Assembly: GCF_023556315.2 (NCBI RefSeq)
Contig: NZ_CP116221.1
Span: 124,001-188,000 of the forward strand
Length of the DNA stretch: 64,000 bases
Direction of reading: 5' to 3'
DNA from: Psychroserpens ponticola
GTDB taxonomy: Bacteria > Bacteroidota > Bacteroidia > Flavobacteriales > Flavobacteriaceae
Positions 26,818-34,954 of this stretch are shown in pieces. The position numbers and the translations under genes were made by a program. Position 1 is the first letter of the stretch. Each line of letters starts with the position of its first letter. The notes beneath the pieces were generated by a model. The model searched no databases. It saw nothing but the letters and a program-made list of their open reading frames with translations, and was not told where the DNA came from.

Positions 26818-29652
26818 TTACTTATCTATTAAGTAACCATTAATATTATAAGATCCGGCAGTTGAACTAACGGCTTCACCAGTGTCTACAAATATGGGGT
26901 TTATAAAAGAAATGAATCCTGCATTATTATTTGTTCCGCTACCATTATATACTGTAGTACTCGCCACAATTAAATCACTGTGAAAACCCAAATAATTAAG
27001 AATAACTAGGATTTTACCAGCTGGCACTGTATAAGTTGCATTGATATTGATAGGTTCACAATAGGCATCTACTAAAAATCCATTCACTTTCACTAATGCT
27101 AGATCTGCTTCTACGACACTACCAGAGCCTACAATTATTGGATTATTGATTGATTGATAATCAGCCGTGTTTTGCTGTCCAGATAGAATAGAAAAATTAC
27201 CATCAACAGTGAGGTCGGCAAAATTGGAATCACTAAAGACATTAGTAATATATAAATTTTTCCCTGCAGGTACTGTATAGTTATTTGCTCCTGTTAAATC
27301 ATTAAATGTTATAGGATCTACATTTGCAAATCCATCTGGATATTTTGGATTCATGAATGCTCGCATGTTTGCAGATGTACCACTAGAAATTTGTAATTCG
27401 TCTCCAGTTAAAGTTAAATCTTGTAGTTCGTTGGTAACATCACCATCTACTTCTGTAGGTATTGACCATGACGTAACTCCTGCACCATTTGTAGTTAATA
27501 CTTGATTTGCTGTTCCGTCTACATCAGGCATTAAATATCTATTAGTAGTTCCTGTACCTAAAGACATTCGTCCTCTAAAATAACCAGCATAGCTATTAGA
27601 TTTGGTTACATTGCTGTATATTCCATAATGAGTTCCTCCAGCAGATGAGTTAATATCTATATAGCTGCCATATTTTATTCCAGTACTCCAACCAGATATA
27701 GAGGTGCGTACACCATAAGTATTGCTCGTTCCTGTAATGTTATTTAGTTGGTTATATACACCTGTATGCTCAGAATTCAAATTGCCTAGTGTATGATTCC
27801 AAACACCATAGGATAAGGTGGCATTTGCCCTAAAATTATTTTCTATTCCTATCTGCATGTTAGAACTTCTCGAAAATAAATTCTCAATTCCAATATTTTT
27901 GCCATTTGCATTTGTCACCGAATAGAAATCATTTAAGACACCTCTGAATCCAGTTGAAAATGGATTCATTCCCGAATTTGTTCCTAAAACAAAAGAGTTT
28001 TTCAATCCAGTTGTGATTCCATTTACTGTACTATGTCTAATGTAATTGTTTATGGCATTCGACACTCCTATATTTGGGCTACTTGTTGGGTTTGTTCCCC
28101 ATAAACCTATATAAATACCATTATTATTATTATTACCATTTAAATAGGAATTAATACTCAGTGTACTATCATTATTACTATCTATGTTAGAAGAAGAGAG
28201 GTCAAGTATTTCTGACTCACCTATCATAGTGACTCTGCCATTATCTACATTAATAGTTCTTCCGGCTCCAGATCCACCTTCATCATAAGCTTGATCTAAA
28301 GTGTTTTGTGTATTAGTTAAAGACAATGTTGTAAAATTTATTTGTCCAGAACCATCTGTAGTTAATACTTGACCGTTAATTCCATCTGTAAGTGGCATAT
28401 TGTACTCGTCATTAATATTCATCAAACCATTTTTATAGATGGTTAAGGCATTGCTTCTACTACTACTACTAGTGCCATTACCTATACTAAATAGCCGATC
28501 ATTATTATTAAAAGTGGTTAAACTAGAAGGCGTATATATTGTAGAATATAAACCTATTGTAGTTTCTGCATACGAAGGTGCTTCGGTGTTACGCCCAAAA
28601 GCGGTAGAGTAATTTCCTGAAGCTTCAGTTGCAGAACCCAAAGAGGTAGAATAAGCACCTGAAGCTTCAGTTGAAGATCCAAACGAAGTAGAACGAACTC
28701 CTGTGGCTTCAGTTCCATATCCAAAAGTAGTAGTGTCATTTCCTGAAGCCGTTGAATTTCTTCCAAACGCCGTAGAATAAGTTCCTGATGCTACTGTGTT
28801 GTATCCAAAGGAAGTAGAATAATCTCCTAAAGCGCTTGAATTTCTTCCAAAAGAGGTAGAATACTCTCCAGAAGTTGTTGTATTGTCTCCAAAAGCAGTA
28901 GAATACTCTCCAGTAGCTGTAGAGTTGTTTCCAAAGGCAGTAGAATACTCTCCTGAAGCCGTTGAATTTCTTCCAAACGCCGTAGAATAATTCCCTGAAG
29001 CTTCTGTTATATATCCCAAGGCAGTAGTAGAAAATCCAGAAGCATCAGTTAAAATTCCTAAAGCAGTTGAATAATCTCCAAAAGATCTTGTGTCATATCC
29101 CAAAGCTGTAGAATAGTCTCCAACATTAGCATCATCCCAATTTGTTCCATTTACGTAACCAGCTCTAAAAGCAGCTTTTCGAGGATTAAAAAACATACGA
29201 GTACCTGAGCCAGAGGCTAAGATTGTTTCTCCAACTCCAAAAGTACCAGTTATCAACAAACCATCTTCGCCATTAATAGTTACTGCACCATCTGTTGCAT
29301 TAATAGTTTTACCATTTCCCACACCTCCTTCATCATAAGCTTGATCTAAAGTGTTTTTGCCTCCAGATGATAAAAACACCCAACCTGTACCTTGATTCCA
29401 ATAATAAAACCCTTTGCCTGAGCTACTAGTTCCAGTGTAAAAAATAAGCATTCCGTCACGTGTTGATCCAGGAGAAGCAGGAAAGGCACTCATTCGCGGA
29501 ATTAGAATACCATCACTATTTGTTGGACTTGAGCTGTTGCTTGCACTTATGTCTAAAGAGGATTGTGGGTTTGTGTTTCCAATTCCAACTTGGGCATTTA
29601 TAATTGAAATTGTAAATAATAGTACACAAAATATTAGTAGTCTAAAATTCAT
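26818..29652 (-). CDS. second exported fibre protein with YadA-like head repeats
   Basis: Protein of 944 residues, paralogous to the 1483-residue fibre at 7973-12424. After a signal peptide (ending SIINAQ) come VGIGNTNPQSSLDIS, an adaptor module with NTLDQAYDEGG (about 100) and FFNPRKAAFRAG (about 153), and one head block (about 174-354) of roughly a dozen 14-residue repeats such as ASGEYSTAFGNNST. The neck and MNINDEYNMPLTDG linker (about 409) follow, then a region of YGxxN-type pairs. The C-terminal part (about 780-944) is not C1q-like: it is two similar beta-rich units each containing YTVPAGK and ending NGFLVD or NGYLID. No T9SS tail is visible. The LytTR regulator gene lies 180 bases upstream. 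Confidence 0.83.
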   Translation of the reverse strand: MNFRLLIFCVLLFTISIINAQVGIGNTNPQSSLDISASNSSSPTNSDGILIPRMSAFPASPGSTRDGMLIFYTGTSSSGKGFYYWNQGTGWVFLSSGGKNTLDQAYDEGGVGNGKTINATDGAVTINGEDGLLITGTFGVGETILASGSGTRMFFNPRKAAFRAGYVNGTNWDDANVGDYSTALGYDTRSFGDYSTALGILTDASGFSTTALGYITEASGNYSTAFGRNSTASGEYSTAFGNNSTATGEYSTAFGDNTTTSGEYSTSFGRNSSALGDYSTSFGYNTVASGTYSTAFGRNSTASGNDTTTFGYGTEATGVRSTSFGSSTEASGAYSTSLGSATEASGNYSTAFGRNTEAPSYAETTIGLYSTIYTPSSLTTFNNNDRLFSIGNGTSSSSRSNALTIYKNGLMNINDEYNMPLTDGINGQVLTTDGSGQINFTTLSLTNTQNTLDQAYDEGGSGAGRTINVDNGRVTMIGESEILDLSSSNIDSNNDSTLSINSYLNGNNNNNGIYIGLWGTNPTSSPNIGVSNAINNYIRHSTVNGITTGLKNSFVLGTNSGMNPFSTGFRGVLNDFYSVTNANGKNIGIENLFSRSSNMQIGIENNFRANATLSYGVWNHTLGNLNSEHTGVYNQLNNITGTSNTYGVRTSISGWSTGIKYGSYIDINSSAGGTHYGIYSNVTKSNSYAGYFRGRMSLGTGTTNRYLMPDVDGTANQVLTTNGAGVTSWSIPTEVDGDVTNELQDLTLTGDELQISSGTSANMRAFMNPKYPDGFANVDPITFNDLTGANNYTVPAGKNLYITNVFSDSNFADLTVDGNFSILSGQQNTADYQSINNPIIVGSGSVVEADLALVKVNGFLVDAYCEPININATYTVPAGKILVILNYLGFHSDLIVASTTVYNGSGTNNNAGFISFINPIFVDTGEAVSSTAGSYNINGYLIDK
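28590..29120 (-). repeat. tandem 42-bp head repeats of fibre gene 2
   Basis: About a dozen 14-codon repeats. The 40 bases at 28741-28780 recur exactly at 28951-28990, five periods apart, while most other copies differ at several positions, a sign of recent duplication or gene conversion within the array. Confidence 0.85.
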
Positions 29653-29832
29653 AACAGATGTCTTTGAGGTGAATTTTAGTGGAAATAACGATGTGGGAAT
29701 GTAGGAGCGTTATTTGTGAAAAACCACTTGAAATTCTTATTAATAGCTAGTTAAAACTAATTAATAAGTTATGTTGCCAGTATTATATTTAGTAAATACA
29801 TTACTTTTTTTAGTAAACACAGATAATCTAGA

Positions 29833-30522
29833 TTATGTGCTTTTTAATTTACTCAATACCAAGCTTTTTTGTGAAGCGCTTATTGGAATGGGTTCGGTTT
29901 TTAAAACCAATTCATTGATACCAACCGAATCGATATGGTTCACATTTACCCAATAGGAACGATGTGTTTTAATAAAGTTATCCTTGTTTAATTGTTCCGC
30001 CATGTATTTTAATGTATGTGGCACTAAGTAGCTTTTGGAAGCTGTATACACATAGCAATAATTATCAAATGCTTTAAGGTACAAAATACTGTCTTGATTA
30101 ATTTTATGTAATCTACCTTCTGATTTTAACATTAAAAAATCAGAATTTCTTGACTCATAATTATGCCAAGCCAATTCTATATTGCTACGTAATCCAGCTT
30201 CGGTAAAAGGTTTTACGATATAACCTAAAGGATTTGTTTGTTTTACTCGAGCTACTGTTTCAGGATCGGTTTGAGAGGTTAAAAAGAGATAAGGAAGTTG
30301 CGCTTTGTCTAATTCTAAAGCTAAATCAACGCCATCTTGCGAACCTTCTAATTGAATGTCTATTAGAATTAAATCAGGTTGTAATGTTTTAATATCCTTT
30401 ATAGCGCTGATAACATCTTCGGCATCGCCAACAATTTTGTAGCCCTGTTTTAACAAGGCAGTTTCTATGGTTGATACAATTAAGGGTTCATCTTCTACAA
30501 TATAAATTTGTAATGCTTTCAA
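29833..30522 (-). CDS. LytTR-family response regulator
   Basis: Cytoplasmic transcription regulator of 229 residues. The receiver domain (1-115) has the acidic pair in IVEDEPLIV, the phospho-acceptor Asp in LILIDIQLEGS near 54 and Lys in YIVKPFTEAG. The LytTR DNA-binding domain (about 125-229) shows FDNYCYVYTASKSYLVPHTL and FIKTHRSYWVNVNHID. The start is TTG at 30522; an in-frame TAA lies six codons upstream and no ATG is available. The TPR kinase gene is directly upstream on the same strand, 108 bases away, so the two form a pair. The second fibre gene is downstream. Confidence 0.93.
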   Translation of the reverse strand: MKALQIYIVEDEPLIVSTIETALLKQGYKIVGDAEDVISAIKDIKTLQPDLILIDIQLEGSQDGVDLALELDKAQLPYLFLTSQTDPETVARVKQTNPLGYIVKPFTEAGLRSNIELAWHNYESRNSDFLMLKSEGRLHKINQDSILYLKAFDNYCYVYTASKSYLVPHTLKYMAEQLNKDNFIKTHRSYWVNVNHIDSVGINELVLKTEPIPISASQKSLVLSKLKST

Positions 30523-30630
30523 ATTAATCTTGGCTTTTTAGGAAACTATGATAAAGCTAAACCATATCATTTAAAAACTTAGTGAATGATGCTTTATTTT
30601 TAGTGACTGCATTTTATATTAAAGAATTAT

Positions 30631-32580
30631 TTAAAGTAGGTTATACTTTTTTATAATTAATGTTGCTTCTGTTCCTTTATTTATTTCAGACCTATAATCT
30701 AATGTGGCTTTCAATTTCTTAGATAAAGCTTTCATTAAAGTAATTCCAAAAGATGTACTTTTAACTTCACCTTCAAAGCCTTTGCCATTGTCGATAACTT
30801 TTAATATCAAATGCTCATTTTCTTTATAAAACATAATATCTATACTGCTTTTTGAAGTAACTTCATCAAAAGCATGTTTTAAGGTGTTTACAATGAGTTC
30901 ATTTAAAATTAAACCAATTGGAGTAGTAGTCTCAATGTCTAAAACTAAAGGTTCTGCATTTAAATTATATGAAATTGATTCGGACTTAAACTGATGACTT
31001 TCAAAAATATCACGGACCAAATCACTAAAATAATCTTGGGTGTTAATTCCAATTAGTTCATCTTTATTATATAATCTTTGATGAATTAATACCATAGATC
31101 GCACTCTGTTTTCAGCTTCTTTGATGGCAATTTTAGCTTCCTTATCTTCAACGTTTTCAGATTGTAAATACAATAAACTAGATACAATTTGAAAGCTGTT
31201 TTTTACACGATGATGTGTTTCTTTAAGTAACACGTTTTTTTCATCTACAGAAACTTCAAGTAATTTTTTCTGCTTGGCAAGTTTAATATTCTGCTTTTTA
31301 TTTCTGTAAAAGAAAAAACCTAAAACTACAGCTAATAAAAGACCTAATACAGCTAAATAAGAATACAATTTACTTTGTTTTTCTTTGGCTTCAAGTTCTA
31401 ATGCATTTAGTTCTTCAGTTTTATTAAACGCATATTGCATTTCTTGTTGCGTTTGCTTTTTGATGTTATTTTCATTAAAAATAGAATCGTTAGTTTTAGT
31501 GAGTAGTTGATAATTTTCTAAAGCTTTATCAAATTGTCCAACAGCTTTATAAGCTTTAGATAAACAATCACATGCTTCAGAAGTTAATTCTAGATTTTCA
31601 GACTCTAATGCTAAGACTTTTGCACTTTTACACTCTTGAATAGCTAAATCGTATTTACCAGTTTCAAAATATAGATTTCCACGATAATTTTTTGCAATGG
31701 TTAAATTTTCAGTAATGCCTTCTTCTTCATAATATTGATGAGCTTCATTTAAATATGTTAGTGCTTCTGTATAGTTTTTTAACTTAGAATGTGCATTGCC
31801 TATATTTAAAGCTGAACTCATAATAAATCGCATTGGAGCTTTGCCTTTTTCTTTAAGTACTTTCCCTTTCTTAAATAGCTCGAGAGCTTCTTTGTATCGA
31901 TTTTGATTTAAAATCATTTCACCTTTATTGGAAATTATAATTCCAGCATTAACATAGGACTCTAGAGCTAGAGATGCTTTGTAGGCATTGTCATAATACT
32001 CGGAAGCTTTATCAAATTCTTCCATTTGATTGTAAAAATTTGCTAAAGAGTTGTTTAAAACAGAACTTTCACCTTTAAATTTATGACGTTGGGTTTCATC
32101 TAATTTTAAAGTATCGATTTTATCTAATGAACGTTTAGAATTCAGCATAGTTGCTAAAGCTAATGGTATATTTCCGTGCTTTCTGTAAATGGCGCTTTTG
32201 GTCATTAAATTTGATGCTCTTAAAAAAGGCATGGTCTCATCATTAACGTAAGATATAGACTTGTCTAAGTAAACTTCAGCCGAATCTAATTGACTATTGT
32301 AATAGAAATAATTACCTAAGGAGTAATAAGAATTAGCATACTGTTTTGGATTATTATTAGTTTTTGAAACGTTAATGGCTTTGTCAATTAAAACACGTGA
32401 ATCTTTTGAATAACGTAACTGACCAGCATTGCTTGTGAGGACTCTTATTTTTTCAAAATTATCATCGTATGTATCAACAACACGAATTAAGGAATCAATA
32501 AATTTTTGTTTATCTGTGTTATTTTGAGACTGCAAAACATATGAAAAACATAACAAGAAAATAAGGTAAATGTATTTCAA
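30631..32580 (-). CDS. TPR-containing sensor histidine kinase (HisKA_2 type)
   Basis: Membrane sensor of 649 residues. A signal peptide (MKYIYLIFLLCFSYVLQSQ) and a TPR-rich extracytoplasmic part (about 50-390) are followed by a membrane helix (about 397-418). The kinase core belongs to the HisKA_2/HWE-like group: the acceptor His lies in LKETHHRVKNSFQIVSSLL near 455. The ATPase domain has NELIVNTLKHAFDE and DNGKGFEGE. The start is TTG at 32580, with in-frame TGA codons close upstream. It is followed by the LytTR regulator, its probable partner. It lies 43 bases downstream of glycosylasparaginase and may be part of the same transcript. Ligand unknown. Confidence 0.93.
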   Translation of the reverse strand: MKYIYLIFLLCFSYVLQSQNNTDKQKFIDSLIRVVDTYDDNFEKIRVLTSNAGQLRYSKDSRVLIDKAINVSKTNNNPKQYANSYYSLGNYFYYNSQLDSAEVYLDKSISYVNDETMPFLRASNLMTKSAIYRKHGNIPLALATMLNSKRSLDKIDTLKLDETQRHKFKGESSVLNNSLANFYNQMEEFDKASEYYDNAYKASLALESYVNAGIIISNKGEMILNQNRYKEALELFKKGKVLKEKGKAPMRFIMSSALNIGNAHSKLKNYTEALTYLNEAHQYYEEEGITENLTIAKNYRGNLYFETGKYDLAIQECKSAKVLALESENLELTSEACDCLSKAYKAVGQFDKALENYQLLTKTNDSIFNENNIKKQTQQEMQYAFNKTEELNALELEAKEKQSKLYSYLAVLGLLLAVVLGFFFYRNKKQNIKLAKQKKLLEVSVDEKNVLLKETHHRVKNSFQIVSSLLYLQSENVEDKEAKIAIKEAENRVRSMVLIHQRLYNKDELIGINTQDYFSDLVRDIFESHQFKSESISYNLNAEPLVLDIETTTPIGLILNELIVNTLKHAFDEVTSKSSIDIMFYKENEHLILKVIDNGKGFEGEVKSTSFGITLMKALSKKLKATLDYRSEINKGTEATLIIKKYNLL

Positions 32581-32623
32581 TTTATTTAAAAATTTAGATG
32601 GTTTGTTTCACCAATTTACTCAT

Positions 32624-33628
32624 TTATGCTTTATTAAAATAATCTGATTGAATTTGTTCATTGACACCCTTTTGAAATTTAGTCATACTAAACCATTGGT
32701 GTATGGAGTAACTTCCTGTTTCACCTTTCTTGTTCACAGCAATATAACCAACTTGAAAATTTTTATAGTCACTATTTGGTTTGTTTACGATTCTACTAAT
32801 TGCTTCTTCACATGCGTCTTGAGGCGTTTTTCCTTGTCGCATGAGTTCAACCACTAAAAAGCTACCAACGGTTTTAACTACTTCTTCTCCTAAACCTGTA
32901 GCAACACAACCTCCAATTTCGTTATCTACAAACAAGCCAGACCCAATAATTGGCGAATCTCCTACGCGTCCACGCATTTTATAAGCCAATCCACTTGTTG
33001 TACATGCTCCCGAAATATCACCATTTTTATCGATTGCTAACATGCCAATAGTATCATGGTTTTCGATATTAATAATAGGTTTGTATTGGGCTTCAACTTT
33101 CCATGTTTTCCAAGCTTCTTTTGAAGCATCAGTCAGTAAATCTTCAGCTTTAAATCCTTTTGAAACTGCAAATTGTTTTGCGCCTTCTCCAGCTAGCATG
33201 ACATGAGGTGTGTCTTCCATGACTTTTCTTGCCACTGAAACTGCATGCATAATGTTTTGAAGATAGACTACAGATCCACAATTACCATGTTTGTCCATAA
33301 TACAAGCATCAAGTGTTACATTTCCATCGCGATCTGGTAAACCTCCTTTTCCAACAGATTGCCCTTTTTCATTAGCTTCTTCTACCATACAACCTTGTTC
33401 TACTGCATCTAAGGCATTGCCTCCAGCTTGTAAAACGTCCATTGCTTTTGCAGTTGCATCTATCACGTGCCAAGTAGCTATAACCATTGGCAATGTTTCT
33501 TTAGCTGAAAATCCTGCAACTACTTTTTTGTCTTCGGAAGGTGTGTCAGCACAATTGATAAGTGAACTTCCAACTGTAAGTCCAACTCCTGTAAGCGATG
33601 CTTTTTTTATAAAGTTTCTACGTTTCAT
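32624..33628 (-). CDS. N4-(beta-N-acetylglucosaminyl)-L-asparaginase (glycosylasparaginase)
   Basis: Ntn-hydrolase of 334 residues that cleaves the GlcNAc-Asn bond left after N-glycoprotein breakdown. The N-terminus has a Tat-type KRRNFIKKAS motif and a lipobox-like SSLINC (Cys26), so export as a lipoprotein is likely. The nucleophile after self-cleavage is Thr193 in ENHDTIGMLAID. Other family signatures are SVGKGGLPDRDG and RGRVGDSPIIGSG. It resembles the characterised flavobacterial enzyme. The ATG overlaps the stop of the permease gene by four bases (ATGA), and GH92 lies upstream, which supports a role in N-glycan use. Confidence 0.95.
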   Translation of the reverse strand: MKRRNFIKKASLTGVGLTVGSSLINCADTPSEDKKVVAGFSAKETLPMVIATWHVIDATAKAMDVLQAGGNALDAVEQGCMVEEANEKGQSVGKGGLPDRDGNVTLDACIMDKHGNCGSVVYLQNIMHAVSVARKVMEDTPHVMLAGEGAKQFAVSKGFKAEDLLTDASKEAWKTWKVEAQYKPIINIENHDTIGMLAIDKNGDISGACTTSGLAYKMRGRVGDSPIIGSGLFVDNEIGGCVATGLGEEVVKTVGSFLVVELMRQGKTPQDACEEAISRIVNKPNSDYKNFQVGYIAVNKKGETGSYSIHQWFSMTKFQKGVNEQIQSDYFNKA

Positions 33629-34941
33629 AGGATTACTTTTTTAGAATTTTTATAACCATACCATAAAATATACCCATAGCAAATGGTAATAAATAGAAAT
33701 GCAAGTTTGAATCCGAGCTCATCAATTAGGTTCCCACAAATTAATGGAATGATCGCTCCACCAACAATCGCCATGCATAATAATCCAGAGCCTTTAGGTT
33801 TCAAATCTCCAATACCATCAATAGCAAGTGTGAAAATGGTTGGAAACATAATTGAGTTAAATAATCCTACTGCTAAAATGCTCCACATTGAAATTAAACC
33901 TGAACTAGAAATTGAAATAACAATCAATAGAATTGCAATGCTTGCAAAAATGCCCAAGACTTTCCCTGGCTTCATGATTTTGGTTAAATACGAACCTACA
34001 AAACGTCCAATCATTGCTCCAGACCAATAGAAAATTACAAAAATTCCAAGTAATGCCTTTTCGTCTGTACCATCTAAAGATTTAAAGAACATGGTTGCGA
34101 CAGCATCTGCAATGTTCATTAGTGCTGAACTTTCTCTAATTATTGGAACCATATTCATGTCTTGAAAATAGTTGACTAAAAAGCTGCCAATAGATACTTC
34201 AGCACCTACATAAAAGAAAATGCCTAAAACACCAAACATCAGGTTTTTGTTTTTGAATGCTCCAGAATAAGTTCCTGTAAGTGTTTCATCTATTAACTTT
34301 GGAAGTCTTGCAAAAAAGAAAATTGAGGCAATTAATATGATGAAAACTGCTAATCCTAAAAAGGGTTTTTGTACTGCTGAAGCTTCAGCAGATAAATATA
34401 ATTGTTTAGCTTCACTTGTAAGATTTGCAATTTCAGTTTCGGTTTTAATTCGATCGCTTAATATAAATAAAGCACCAACGGGAGGAGCGATTGCAGTTCC
34501 TAAGGAGTTAAACGCTTGAGATAAATTTAATCGACTTGAAGCCCCTTCTTCACTACCTAAAACAGTAACAAAAGGATTGGCTGCGACTTGTAAAATGGTG
34601 ATGCCTCCAGCTAAAATAAAATAAGCGAGAATAAATATTCCGAAGACACGATAAGATGCTGCTGGATAAAAGAGTAAACAGCCTATAGCCATCGTTAACA
34701 AGCCGAGAATGATTCCTTTTTTATAGCCAATTTTTGAAAGAATATAACTTGCAGGAACTGATAAGATAAAATATGCACCAAAAAAAGCAAACTGAACCAT
34801 AATGGCTTGCGCATAACTTAATGTAAAAAGCTCTTTTAGTCTTGGTACTAAAGAATCTACTAAAACAGTAATAAATCCCCAAAGAAAAAATAATGTGGTT
34901 AAAAGAATAAACGACGAGCGATATGATTTTTGTTGATTCAT
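33625..34941 (-). CDS. FucP-like MFS sugar permease
   Basis: Inner-membrane sugar:proton symporter of 438 residues with twelve predicted helices, of the fucose/glucose/galactose/N-acetylglucosamine permease group. Signatures are LFFLWGFITVLVDSLVPRLK in helix 1, GYKKGIILGL after helix 2 and ANPFVTVLGSEEGASSRLNL. I chose the ATG at 34941, 13 bases after the GH92 stop, over the in-frame ATG at 34974, which would overlap GH92. The gene ends in a four-base overlap with glycosylasparaginase. Mannose or GlcNAc released from N-glycans is the likely cargo, by context. Confidence 0.9.
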   Translation of the reverse strand: MNQQKSYRSSFILLTTLFFLWGFITVLVDSLVPRLKELFTLSYAQAIMVQFAFFGAYFILSVPASYILSKIGYKKGIILGLLTMAIGCLLFYPAASYRVFGIFILAYFILAGGITILQVAANPFVTVLGSEEGASSRLNLSQAFNSLGTAIAPPVGALFILSDRIKTETEIANLTSEAKQLYLSAEASAVQKPFLGLAVFIILIASIFFFARLPKLIDETLTGTYSGAFKNKNLMFGVLGIFFYVGAEVSIGSFLVNYFQDMNMVPIIRESSALMNIADAVATMFFKSLDGTDEKALLGIFVIFYWSGAMIGRFVGSYLTKIMKPGKVLGIFASIAILLIVISISSSGLISMWSILAVGLFNSIMFPTIFTLAIDGIGDLKPKGSGLLCMAIVGGAIIPLICGNLIDELGFKLAFLFITICYGYILWYGYKNSKKVIL

Positions 34942-34954
34942 ATTAATTCGTTTT

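Noticed and set aside
7973-29652. Prophage tail-fibre origin for the two fibre genes
   Set aside because: They have signal peptides and there are no phage structural, lysis or integration genes nearby.
29771-29956. Short plus-strand frame behind the LytTR gene
   Set aside because: Overlaps the 3' end of the regulator gene on the other strand, with low-complexity hydrophobic content and no promoter.
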